In this document: one piece after another, positions 34,275-42,794 of the stretch
How positions within the stretch are numbered: position 1 is the stretch's first letter
Layout: each line of letters starts with the position of its first letter
Assembly: GCA_977006965.1 (NCBI GenBank)
Contig: OZ345382.1
Span: 868,001-932,000, forward strand
Direction of reading: 5' to 3'
Source of the DNA: Phymatolithon calcareum
Lineage: Eukaryota; Rhodophyta; Florideophyceae; Hapalidiales
Length of the DNA: 64,000 nucleotides
Notes under the pieces: model-generated
Database searches by the model: none
The model's input: only the letters and a program-made list of their open reading frames with translations
Told to the model about the DNA's origin: nothing
Position numbers and translations under genes: made by a program

Positions 34275-34405
34275 ATCGGTGACATTAGTATCAACTGTAA
34301 AATGATGAGCAGTAGGGCAATTCGAAGCAAATTCGGAAAATCCACGGTGTTCAGTGTTTTCGTGTACTGCCCTGGGCAAGGCAAGGAAACCACTGACCAC
34401 CGTGA
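34275..34405 (-). pseudogene. Decayed CBM48 fragment (C-terminal half)
   Basis: The minus strand translates to RWSVVSLPCPGQYTKTLNTVD, which mirrors MWSVVTPVPPGAHEFKYIVD of the intact paralogue; a frameshift follows and the DNA keeps aligning through the HPTIG-encoding part. The N-terminal half is not adjacent in the expected direction, so with 33790-33930 this is either two separate fragments or one rearranged copy. Confidence 0.7.
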
Positions 34406-34804
34406 GTGTTCCGAATTCTGCCCACGAATCATGCGGTGGTATTTCACGTGCGCATCGTGGTTGAGTGGATAGAGATCTAAGCAGTAGGAATAGAAAGGTG
34501 AGATGGGACCATATCGTGCGAAAAAGAGTTCCTCTTTGGCGAAAAGGGAGCTTTCACGACTTGCTAGCGCGTGAAAAAAAATTACCTATTAGGTTATAGT
34601 AGCAGAGTACGGGATCGTCGAAAGAGGATCTGTTCTTCGTTGGATCAAATTGATTGGACAAAAAGTTGAGCTAGCATTACAGGGAGTGGATTGACTCCAC
34701 GTGGGACTGTTGAGCACAGGCCTTGCTGGAGGTTGGCAAAATCAAAATTTTAATTGATTAATTAATAGTTAGATCTCACTGTCGGTTGGGTATGATACGT
34801 TTTC

Positions 34805-34920
34805 CGAGATTTTGAATCTGATTCGTTGTGTATGATCTCACCATAACGAATTGATCCTGGACACCGAGCGGCGCGTTCTCACGGCGGCGCACTGGGTTCC
34901 AGCTCAGCTTGCACCGTGTG
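34805..34920 (+). repeat. Short dispersed repeat, copy 2
   Basis: GAGATTTTGAATCTGATTC, ATGATCTCACCATA, GGACACCGAGCGG and GCACCGTG, in the same order as at 32652-32760. It lies about 100 bases before the 35016 gene, so it may act as promoter or 5'-UTR sequence there. Confidence 0.75.
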
Positions 34921-35015
34921 ATAACACGGGTCGGAGAACACACCGCAGGACGATTCCCTGAGCACAAGGGAAACCAACACACTAGGCGAAGTGAAGGTCA
35001 CTGCGGACACGGAAC

Positions 35016-35675
35016 ATGGCGCGGATTAGGCTCTCCGCGAAAAGGGACCAACCCCTGCGCCGCAGAGCCGACTACACCGAAGTTCCGAATGGTACGTCCT
35101 CAATCCACGTTTGTATGCGTCTTCCTCTAACCGCTACTGACATGTTGGGTAACACAGGTCGTACTGTGTTGTTTAGGCGTATAACAAGGCGAACGCACGA
35201 AACCGAGAGTCGCGCGGCCGCGCAGGAGAATATCGCGCGGTACCAAGCGTCCTTGGAAAGTTCGCGTTCGACCGGGGCCTGGAACGCTGATGTCGATGGC
35301 AACCAAGCAGCACCGCCGACAAACGAAGAAGTGCTGACGGACAGTTCTTCGTCCACGGTCAGTCTGCCTGAGCCTGAGGCATGGATTCAGAGGGCAGAGA
35401 GGTGGCTAGCACTCGGCGTGATGAGCGTTATCTCCGAAATACCGCAGTCGATGGCGGAAATGGAGCAGGACGAGAACGAGGATGAAGGCAGGGATCCGTA
35501 TGACGCTGATGATGAGAAGGACCCGCGTGAGACGGACTCGGAAGAAGTGACAGGGCTTCAACTCAGTGCTCCAGAAATACTGTCCGATTCTGTGAGTGTC
35601 ACGGAGGAGGCAGAAGCTGAGGAGGACAAGGTGGTCGAGAATGGAGTTGTGGATTCTAACCTCTCTTCACCTTGA
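35016..35675 (+). CDS. Hypothetical acidic protein, 197-219 residues
   Basis: ATG 35016, frame open for 219 codons. The N-terminus is basic (RIRLSAKRDQPLRRRADY); the last 90 residues are very acidic. A likely small intron, 35092-35157 (66 bases, GTACGT to ACACAG with CTAAC and CTGAC upstream), would remove 22 codons in frame and join NG to RTVLF; both forms stay open. No recognised domain. Charge-segregated proteins of this type are often nuclear, but this is weak inference. Confidence 0.5.
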   Translation: MARIRLSAKRDQPLRRRADYTEVPNGTSSIHVCMRLPLTATDMLGNTGRTVLFRRITRRTHETESRAAAQENIARYQASLESSRSTGAWNADVDGNQAAPPTNEEVLTDSSSSTVSLPEPEAWIQRAERWLALGVMSVISEIPQSMAEMEQDENEDEGRDPYDADDEKDPRETDSEEVTGLQLSAPEILSDSVSVTEEAEAEEDKVVENGVVDSNLSSP

Positions 35676-36393
35676 GTGAGTTCTGTGCCTCGTATATGGT
35701 ACCAGGCTGTGGTGATGAAGAAAGAAGAGGAGTAGTCTTTCTTTCTTTATTGCAGAAGGCGTTAACAGAAGAGTAGTCGAACAACGTATTCAGCTTACCA
35801 TTATATCTTCATCCTAATTGTTCCTGTTAGACAAGGCTCCATTGACAGTAATCAGTATGTCCCTTTCATTCTTTCTTTATTCCAGAAAACGTTAACTAAA
35901 GTTGGCGTTTGATGATGTTTTCAAACAGCCCCTCATTGTTCACGAATTAGAGTACTTCGAGCGGTGTCTCATTGCACATTTCCGCTACCGTTTTGGTACC
36001 AACTCTACCGATAGTCTAGCATCTTGATAAATTCCGTCCACTACAGCGTAGGAGTAGATGCCCCTCGGTCTCCTTACTTCCCAGGGAGCAGGCCTTGCGC
36101 ATAGGGTCGTATTCAGCCGATCCATCTTGAAAGGCTGCTACCAGCGAGCAGAATTGTGCAGCAAGCTGTTTGAGGGGAGTTAATATGTCCCTTGGAACTG
36201 TTGTATCTACAATATTGATCTGATTTACAATGCTTAGGAGAACCAACAATAGTTTCAGTTCTCAATGGCTAATAGTACTATCTAAAAACGCACAAGCTTC
36301 TATTTCATACTCGACTTCTCTGTCAACTACCATCCGCCACATCCCTTGCTCTACAGTGCTGCAGTGCCAGATTGGAGAGTTCGAACTCTTGCA
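35676..36393. other. Intergenic with short repeats
   Basis: A TTCTTTCTTTATT(G/C)CAGAA(G/A)(G/A)CGTTAAC word occurs near 35740 and near 35872, and GATGAAGAAAGAAG near 35717 recurs near 52120. No gene recognised. Confidence 0.45.
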
Positions 36394-36699
36394 CTAAGAA
36401 GATGTGCGCTCCTCGTTTTGCTGAGACGTTTTAGGGATGAACCGCACATTGCTTAGCGAGGCATCATCATCACCGATAGTTGGATGGCGATTGGAATGAC
36501 GCCATTTTCCATCCACGATAAACTTAAACTCATGCGGGCCAGGAGGAACAGGGGTCACGACAGACCACATCCCACCACCCTCATGAAACATTTGGATCGC
36601 CCTCCAGTCAGTCCAATCACCGGCTAGCTGAACATCCTCATTGGCACCGTCGGCATAGACAAACTCGGTCTTCACGTTCTCCGGCTTTTTGCTGAACAT
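36394..36699 (-). CDS. Minimal CBM48 protein, 101 residues
   Basis: ATG 36699; the protein is essentially only the domain: residues about 9-89 are the CBM48, with a 9-residue N-terminus and a short hydrophilic tail. W32, K59 and W66 align with the AMPK-beta glucan-contact residues, but the fourth position, Asn in AMPK beta (N150), is Ser83 here (SLSNV, against SLNNV in the 31566-32051 paralogue). Single exon. It should still fold as an immunoglobulin-like beta sandwich; glucan affinity may be lower or altered. It is the third intact member of the local family. Confidence 0.8.
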   Translation of the reverse strand: MFSKKPENVKTEFVYADGANEDVQLAGDWTDWRAIQMFHEGGGMWSVVTPVPPGPHEFKFIVDGKWRHSNRHPTIGDDDASLSNVRFIPKTSQQNEERTSS

Positions 36700-38267
36700 C
36701 GTGTTCTACTCTTCCTCGAGTTGTTGATTAGAGGTTTCGGCGAGTGTCGACATGTACGGAGAGTAGTCTTATAGAGCTGTGGATAGTGGGTGGAAAAGGC
36801 GGGAATGCACATTTGCCACGAAATTGAGTCTTTTTCTGCGACCATTTTAGGAATCTGTGAGTGGAGAAAATTTTCTCGGGACATCCGGCGTTGGTGACGT
36901 TGAATACGCTTCTCGGTGTCGGTGATGAAATTAAACGGGGCATTCATCTTTCTTGCTTGTCGATCTCTGCAGTGACAGTAATTCATTTTTCGAATTGCGG
37001 CTCCCCAGTTTTGCCAGCCCCCTAATGCATTGCCAGCCGTGAAGATCGATCTAACTTTTTACTTCTCTATGTATATCGTCAAGACTTTTTAAGATAGTCA
37101 TATGCAGAAGTATAGGACGCTTTACATGGGCGGCTTACTAAAACTGGGGGAAACGAATATGTAGACTCGAGATTTGAACCCTAGTCGTGTACATTGACCA
37201 TCATTGGTGTCCATGTGGTGAATTGCCGCGTCGTAGTATCGGAAATTAATGAGCGACATAGATGGCCTTTCCATTAAAAACTTCGTGAAACTGGGAGTCA
37301 TTCTGTTTAACTATTACTGATAAAGTGCAATAAAAGACATCTGCAAGCCCGAACATCCGAGTTGTCTCTTCGTCCACTTTCGAAACAGTGATAACTATCG
37401 CATGAAAACAAAATACTCGCGCTTTCTAACACGGTCTAGCACCCAGTTGGAGGCACGACGCAATGACAGCTGCTCAAAGAGCACGGTGAAGTCGGCCGTC
37501 TCGAAAAGATGGCAGTCTGTGTGGCAAACCCAAGGTACGTGACTCCGGGAAATGAGCAGAGCGCGAAAAATACTTACACGGAAAAAGTGGGTGCCAGTTT
37601 CAAAGGGGTGCTTGATACCCACGCCCGAGTTGCAACTGGACAAGATTCCCGCCGCTGATTAAGATTGTGGACACAAAATACATGGCAGAGTGGATGGAAA
37701 AATCAGAGAGAGCATGGATGTCTTGATGGCGAACGCAAAAGTAACGCCTCGCCGTAAGTCACCGTGGTGTCACAGTCGAAAAAGCGCTCGAGAGTCATTT
37801 TCCGCACCCCCTTCTTCATGCTTGAGGCTCCTTGGAATTATACTTTGGATTGAATGCTACATTTGCAGTTTACGGACTTTGCAATTACGTTTTTTGCTTT
37901 CAGAGGCACAAGCACATGCAACTGACTTGCAAAGAGGAGGTTTTTCATCAACTGTTGACAGTTGACGAAAAACCTCCTCTTTGCAAGTCACTATTTGTGG
38001 ACTGTATAAGTCAATTCACTGGAAAGGAAAGGAAGAGATTGTGCTGCACTGTTCTTTCCCCCCGAAGATTAGACGCTCCGCCTCTAAGTTAGATGAAAGC
38101 GTTCTGACTTTTTTTGTTTGGCTAGTTTTGTTCCGCTTTGCATGTGGAAAGTATGATAAACCGGCGAGAATTTGAATCAGATTTATTGGTGCTGGAGCAC
38201 GTAGCGCTTCATTGCGCCGGCACAACTGCCCAACCTTGCGCGCGAAGCTCACCGACAAGGTCACGCC
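36700..38267. other. Intergenic
   Basis: No supported gene; contains a near-perfect 32-bp inverted repeat at 37924-37989. Confidence 0.5.
37924..37989. repeat. Near-perfect 32-bp inverted repeat, 2-base loop
   Basis: Arms 37924-37955 and 37958-37989 are reverse complements with a single mismatch. The left arm starts GACTTGCAAAGAGGAGG and the right arm ends CCTCCTCTTTGCAAGTC. As RNA it would form a long uninterrupted hairpin resembling a small-RNA precursor; as DNA it is a cruciform candidate. Confidence 0.9.
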
Positions 38268-38705
38268 ATGGTTCGCACCAGCAATAGGTCCCGAAGAGGA
38301 CGAGTTTCTAAGAGACGTGGAGGTGAGTATACGAATTTTGTTCCTGCGATTGCAACCACTGCGAGCAGCACGTTCATCCCAGAATTAACCTTGACAATTT
38401 CATATGTTATTGTTTTAGGCGGACGGCGGTCCGAGCGAAAACCTACCGCCGAGCAGTTGGACTTTGAAATGGAGCTTTTGCGGGCGAAAAATGAAGGACG
38501 TGAGGCAGAGTTCAGGAAGGAAAAAGCGCTAGAGAGACAGGCCGCGAAAAAGAAGAATCTTGATGACGATATGGATGAATATTTCAAGAATCGTGAGCCG
38601 AAGGACAAAGGCGCTGAAGCCAAGGAAAAAGATGAGGACCCTAACCAAAATCCGTCTTCGGATGCTGCTGCGCCTGCCCTGAGTGCACCTGAATCGAATA
38701 AGTAG
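38268..38705 (+). CDS. FoP/ALYREF-type mRNA-export adaptor, 113 residues (2 exons)
   Basis: CDS join(38268..38322, 38419..38705). The intron (96 bases, GTGAGT to TTTTAG) joins KRRG to GGRRSERKPTAEQLD. The N-terminus is Arg-rich with an RGG-like element; the middle carries TAEQLDFEMELLR and then LDDDMDEYF, matching the C-terminal FoP-duplication / UAP56-binding motif of ALYREF, Yra1 and CHTOP proteins. There is no RRM, so it resembles CHTOP or a minimal export adaptor. It probably binds the DEAD-box helicase UAP56 in TREX-mediated export. The intron length is a multiple of three and has no stop in frame, so retention would give a 145-residue isoform. The start has a good context (GCCATGG). Confidence 0.65.
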   Translation: MVRTSNRSRRGRVSKRRGGEYTNFVPAIATTASSTFIPELTLTISYVIVLGGRRSERKPTAEQLDFEMELLRAKNEGREAEFRKEKALERQAAKKKNLDDDMDEYFKNREPKDKGAEAKEKDEDPNQNPSSDAAAPALSAPESNK

Positions 38706-39079
38706 ACGGCGCTTAGGGTGGATGGGGTTTGTTGCATGGCACTGTACCACGCCGTGTCAATTTATTGACCCACGGTTATTTTTTCGTCAAGCTGCGCATG
38801 CATTGCTATCACCGAGCTGCGCCGTTTCGGGCTCTGATTATGTCAGACTACAGTATTCAGATATATCACCGTGTGCAATATCATCAATGTTGTTTTCCCC
38901 CCTATGGTTTTACATCCTTCTGACTCTGTAACATCTAAAACTTTTTCCCGTTTTGTACATGTGTGTTCCGAACTTGCCTGTTAGATGTGCACCAGGCGCC
39001 TCCCACTTCAAAACCTCGTTGAATGCTTATTACAATTACTCTACCTATCTACCTTGACAAAATTTCGGCTTTCTCCGCA
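38706..39079. other. Convergent intergenic region
   Basis: 3' regions of the FoP-like gene (plus) and RTEL1 (minus). Nothing else recognised. Confidence 0.5.
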
Positions 39080-42000
39080 TTACTTTTTGGAGGAATGTTG
39101 TAATGCTGCGTCATAGACCTCTCGAAACTGCGCCGGTACTCTCTCCCTCATGTCATGCAAGAACTGCTCCCTAGCCACAATCCCCGATTGTCCAGAATCC
39201 TCAGTCTTTCTCCTGGTGAAGCGAACAATTTCCTTTGTAGCTTTCAGGCCCTCTTTCACAGCTTCCATACGTTGCTCCTCTCCGTTTTGCAAAGGCCCCA
39301 GGCCTTCGTTCGACTGTTTCTCCGCCGCCAACATTCTTCTAAGTATTGTCAAAAAGTTTCGCAGATCATCCTTCGACTTAAACACCGATTTCGCCCGCTG
39401 CGATAATGGTGCGGCCTTACCTGTCTTACTCTTCTTCGTCTTCTTCGCAATCGGCGTTTGCACGCCATTTGCCTTCCGTGATTCACGCGCAGAGCTGTCT
39501 TTCTCTCGAGAAGCAACTCGCCCTACCTCCTTTGCCCGACTGGCAAGGAACTGCGCGCTAAGCGAAGGCACGGATGCAGACTTTTCTGGTTCGCCCCGCG
39601 ACCCAAGCGATACCGATGACATTCCGCTCACAGGCCTTGGTGACGTCCAAGGGAGTATGGTATCAGTGCTTTCGACTTTTTTCACTTCAGTCTTGTTCCT
39701 CATAGCTGCGACCTGTTCAGTGAGCTCTTCGACTTTCGCAAACAACTCTTCATTTGAGAACTGTTTAGGAACTATTCTCGCGATCGTCTCCTGTGCAAGT
39801 AGCACAGCATCACAGCTCCCTTCCCTCCGAGATTGGCGCGACTCTCGCGTTTGCTGCAAACTTGCAGCAAGTGCACGCTTTGTGTTAGAAGCAGCAGCGA
39901 AAGGGGCATTTTTAGCGTATTCAAAAAACTGTGCAACAGCGTCTTGGACCCCCTGGAATTGTCCGAAAATCTTAATATGCGGACGAAGCCATTTCGACAC
40001 TTGATCTTGAATGCGCGATGCCGCGAACCGTTCGTCACAGAGTAGCACGACGCCGTAGTCATTACGATGTCTGATTGCCCGGCCCACTGCCTGGTTCACC
40101 GCGCGTATCGCTTGCACAGTGTACCACTCACTTCCGGACAATACGTGGTCCCCCGGTGGTACTCCTCTGCCCTGCTTTAAAGCGCGAAATCGCTTGTCCG
40201 CCATCTCACGCTTGAGCTTCACCTTAGGATCGGCTGCGGACGGGTAGGGTAATCCGGTGATAATGACGGCACGGCCATACTCATCGCTGAAGTCGATTCC
40301 TTCTGAGACTTTTCCGCGACAAACCGCAAAAAGAATTGATCCATTTCCACTGTCCACATTCGTTCGATGTGCCAGCATTGCAGCGCTGAGCTCATGTGCC
40401 TCACGCTCTTCCACGATGAGCATTTTTCGTCGAAGCAAATGCTCCCACACGGACGGTTTCGCGCCAGTTGGCCCCGGTCCCTTTTGCTTCCAGACGCCAA
40501 TACTAGAGTGCATTGTGCTATAAGACGGGAAGAAAACCAGAAGCCCGTCTGGCACAACTTGGGCTACTTGCATGATAGTCCTCCCCAAGGCAAGCTGCGT
40601 TGCTTCACCACGCACACGATACGCGGAGCTTAGTTTCGTTGCAGGTTGTGATGAAACACGCGGTCCTTCCTTTAGTATTCCGGCCAGAACTTGATTTCTT
40701 GTGATAACATGAGGATTTTCCAATCGTACCGGGAAGGAGAGACCCAATTCCGTGGCAAAAGTAGACAGGGGCGATAGCGTTCCGCTTGTCAATAACATGC
40801 AGCGGAGGCCAAGAGCTTGTAAATTTTTCATCGCAATTGAGGAATCAAAACACCAATACGACAACGTCCGACCCTTTTGTCTGGTCTTATCGTGGTGCAC
40901 AACCATACAAAAACTATCTTCCCGGCTTTCCAACACAGTCTCAAACAGAATTCGTATTGCCTTCTGCAGCAGTTGTAGCGGATTATTACCACTGCCGGGT
41001 GATGGTGCAGATACATTCTCAGGCACGTTTTCTTCTGCACTTGATCTGTTTATTGCACGATCGAGCAGCTCCACAAATAGCTCGAAAGTCTCAGAGGTCG
41101 GTCCATTGACCTCCTCAAGTAATTTCCGAAACGCCGACGGTGGAAACACTGAGTATTCAATATCGCCACTGTCCTGTGGTTTGAAGACGACATTATCCAC
41201 AAACTCTTCGATGTTCGCCAGAACACTTCGCATGATTCGAAACTCGAGCATATCACGATTCTCAGTGCCAAGTACCGCATCCATGCCTTCCTTCGTCCTC
41301 GCAAGTTGCTCCAACGCCGGTATAGTGATGCCCATTGGGTTAAGCCCTTGTTGGAGGTATTTGGTGAGCTCAGACTCACAACTAGCGCGCGTTGCCCTGG
41401 TAAGATCGAAGCTCGCTGCTTCAGCGCAAATAGATTCAAGATTATGTGCCTCATCAATGATGACAATATCGTTCGACCAGTCAATATCCAGCGACGATCT
41501 TGCACTACGATCGAGCAGATAATTATACGGTAAGAAAATAATCTCACAGCTCTCCGCTTGCGAAGCGGCACGCGATAGAAACCAGGGGCATGCACCCTCT
41601 TTCATTCCAAACTCTCGCAGGTCTTCGATGTCCATGGCAGGTTCTTTATGAAGTTTTTCCACGAGTTCTTCGCACCGATTCTCATGTTTTCTCGGAGAGG
41701 CAACTGGAATATGAAAACGACATTGACGTCGAGCAGTAGAGGTGATTTTGCGACATCGCGCATTAAGTCTTGAGCCGGATGAAACGCGAGAAATGTCGTG
41801 TATACACAATTGGTCACGACTTGCAAGCATTACCATTCCAGGCCGGTAAATCGTACGTTGAAGTTCGTGCACGGCCTGTGCAAGCTGAGAGTGGGTACGA
41901 GATGCATACACTATGCGTGGAACGCGCGCAGAAGCGTTTGCACCTGGCCGTATCAATCCTTCGATGGCATCGCCTGCGGACGATGGTAGTGCTGTGAGTC

Positions 42001-42250
42001 CAACAGCGGCGGCCAGCTTTGGCGTGAGCGAGTTGTGCAGATTCGCCTGCAGTGCGGCGACATAAGTGCTTCGCCATGCGAGCGCCGCGCAGAGAAGACA
42101 TAGAGTCTTTCCGGTTCCAGTGGGGGATTCCAGGAGGGCGTTGTGGCCATTCCGTAAGGCATCGATTACTTTGGACATATATTGGATTTGAGGACCATAA
42201 GGAGTAAACGGGAAATCAATTTCGATGCGGTTAATCGGAAGGAGCACCAT
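39080..42250 (-). CDS. RTEL1: RTEL1-type DEAH/XPD-family DNA helicase
   Basis: 1056 residues from ATG 42250, single exon. It is an iron-sulfur SF2 helicase. Walker A is ESPTGTGKT (Lys48); candidate Fe-S cysteines are C149, C166, C177 and C221; the DEAH box is at 266-269 (VIIDEAHNLES); motif VI is in QAVGRAIRHRNDYG. The N-terminal IDFPFTPYGPQIQYM is typical of RTEL1. The length and the long C-terminus after the helicase core (from about residue 760) favour RTEL1 over XPD, FANCJ and DDX11; the C-terminus includes a helical region (DDLRNFLTILRRML) that may be the harmonin-like module. RTEL1 dismantles D-loops, T-loops and G-quadruplexes in recombination and telomere maintenance. It is divergent with the S1-domain gene, sharing the 42251-42794 gap. 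Confidence 0.85.
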   Translation of the reverse strand: MVLLPINRIEIDFPFTPYGPQIQYMSKVIDALRNGHNALLESPTGTGKTLCLLCAALAWRSTYVAALQANLHNSLTPKLAAAVGLTALPSSAGDAIEGLIRPGANASARVPRIVYASRTHSQLAQAVHELQRTIYRPGMVMLASRDQLCIHDISRVSSGSRLNARCRKITSTARRQCRFHIPVASPRKHENRCEELVEKLHKEPAMDIEDLREFGMKEGACPWFLSRAASQAESCEIIFLPYNYLLDRSARSSLDIDWSNDIVIIDEAHNLESICAEAASFDLTRATRASCESELTKYLQQGLNPMGITIPALEQLARTKEGMDAVLGTENRDMLEFRIMRSVLANIEEFVDNVVFKPQDSGDIEYSVFPPSAFRKLLEEVNGPTSETFELFVELLDRAINRSSAEENVPENVSAPSPGSGNNPLQLLQKAIRILFETVLESREDSFCMVVHHDKTRQKGRTLSYWCFDSSIAMKNLQALGLRCMLLTSGTLSPLSTFATELGLSFPVRLENPHVITRNQVLAGILKEGPRVSSQPATKLSSAYRVRGEATQLALGRTIMQVAQVVPDGLLVFFPSYSTMHSSIGVWKQKGPGPTGAKPSVWEHLLRRKMLIVEEREAHELSAAMLAHRTNVDSGNGSILFAVCRGKVSEGIDFSDEYGRAVIITGLPYPSAADPKVKLKREMADKRFRALKQGRGVPPGDHVLSGSEWYTVQAIRAVNQAVGRAIRHRNDYGVVLLCDERFAASRIQDQVSKWLRPHIKIFGQFQGVQDAVAQFFEYAKNAPFAAASNTKRALAASLQQTRESRQSRREGSCDAVLLAQETIARIVPKQFSNEELFAKVEELTEQVAAMRNKTEVKKVESTDTILPWTSPRPVSGMSSVSLGSRGEPEKSASVPSLSAQFLASRAKEVGRVASREKDSSARESRKANGVQTPIAKKTKKSKTGKAAPLSQRAKSVFKSKDDLRNFLTILRRMLAAEKQSNEGLGPLQNGEEQRMEAVKEGLKATKEIVRFTRRKTEDSGQSGIVAREQFLHDMRERVPAQFREVYDAALQHSSKK

Positions 42251-42794
42251 GGCTAAGGATAAGAGATAAACCCCTAGGGTTCATGGAACGTACAACGCAG
42301 AAAAATGCGCCGGAGAATGCACAAAGCTTTCCTCTTCTGCATCATGTCGTTCTCGAGTCCCGACCTTGGCGGGAATGATGAGTACACGGATCCTTCAATG
42401 CTCCCTTTTTTGCGCACCAGTATGACTCAACGATGCGTTATAGGCGTGGCATTCCCGCTATTTTTCAGAAGAAAAGCCAGTACTTTACAAAGATTCTAGA
42501 AAAATATTCGAAATTATTTTATTTAGAACCAATCAAGGTGCTTCGGGGAGAAATTTATTTCTGAAGATTCGAAAACCTTGACTTCTCGCGTCAGTTTCCA
42601 ACACTGAGATCCGTGGCTGTATGATCGACCTCGCAGCTTGCTTCCTATTGGCGGAAGCAACAAAAACACTACACTCACAGTCCACTTGGTCAAGAGCAAG
42701 ATCTTGAGCGCCGAGCTCAAAAAGGCGCAATCTCCGCGAACGGATACATATCTTGTTACGCCCGCCGCACCGATCCTGACGCGGCACCCACACA
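42251..42794. promoter_or_regulatory. Divergent promoter region (RTEL1 / S1 protein)
   Basis: A 544-base gap between two start codons facing away from each other; it must contain both promoters. No specific element is identified. Confidence 0.5.

Noticed and set aside
34454-34480. tRNA A-box-like sequence TGGTTGAGTGGATAGA
   Set aside because: No matching B box or acceptor stem follows.
37160-37200. tRNA-like minus-strand word AGGGTTCAAATCTC
   Set aside because: Stems do not pair and no A box is present at tRNA distance.
39150-40004. 284-codon plus-strand frame
   Set aside because: Antisense to the RTEL1 C-terminal region; no recognised motif.
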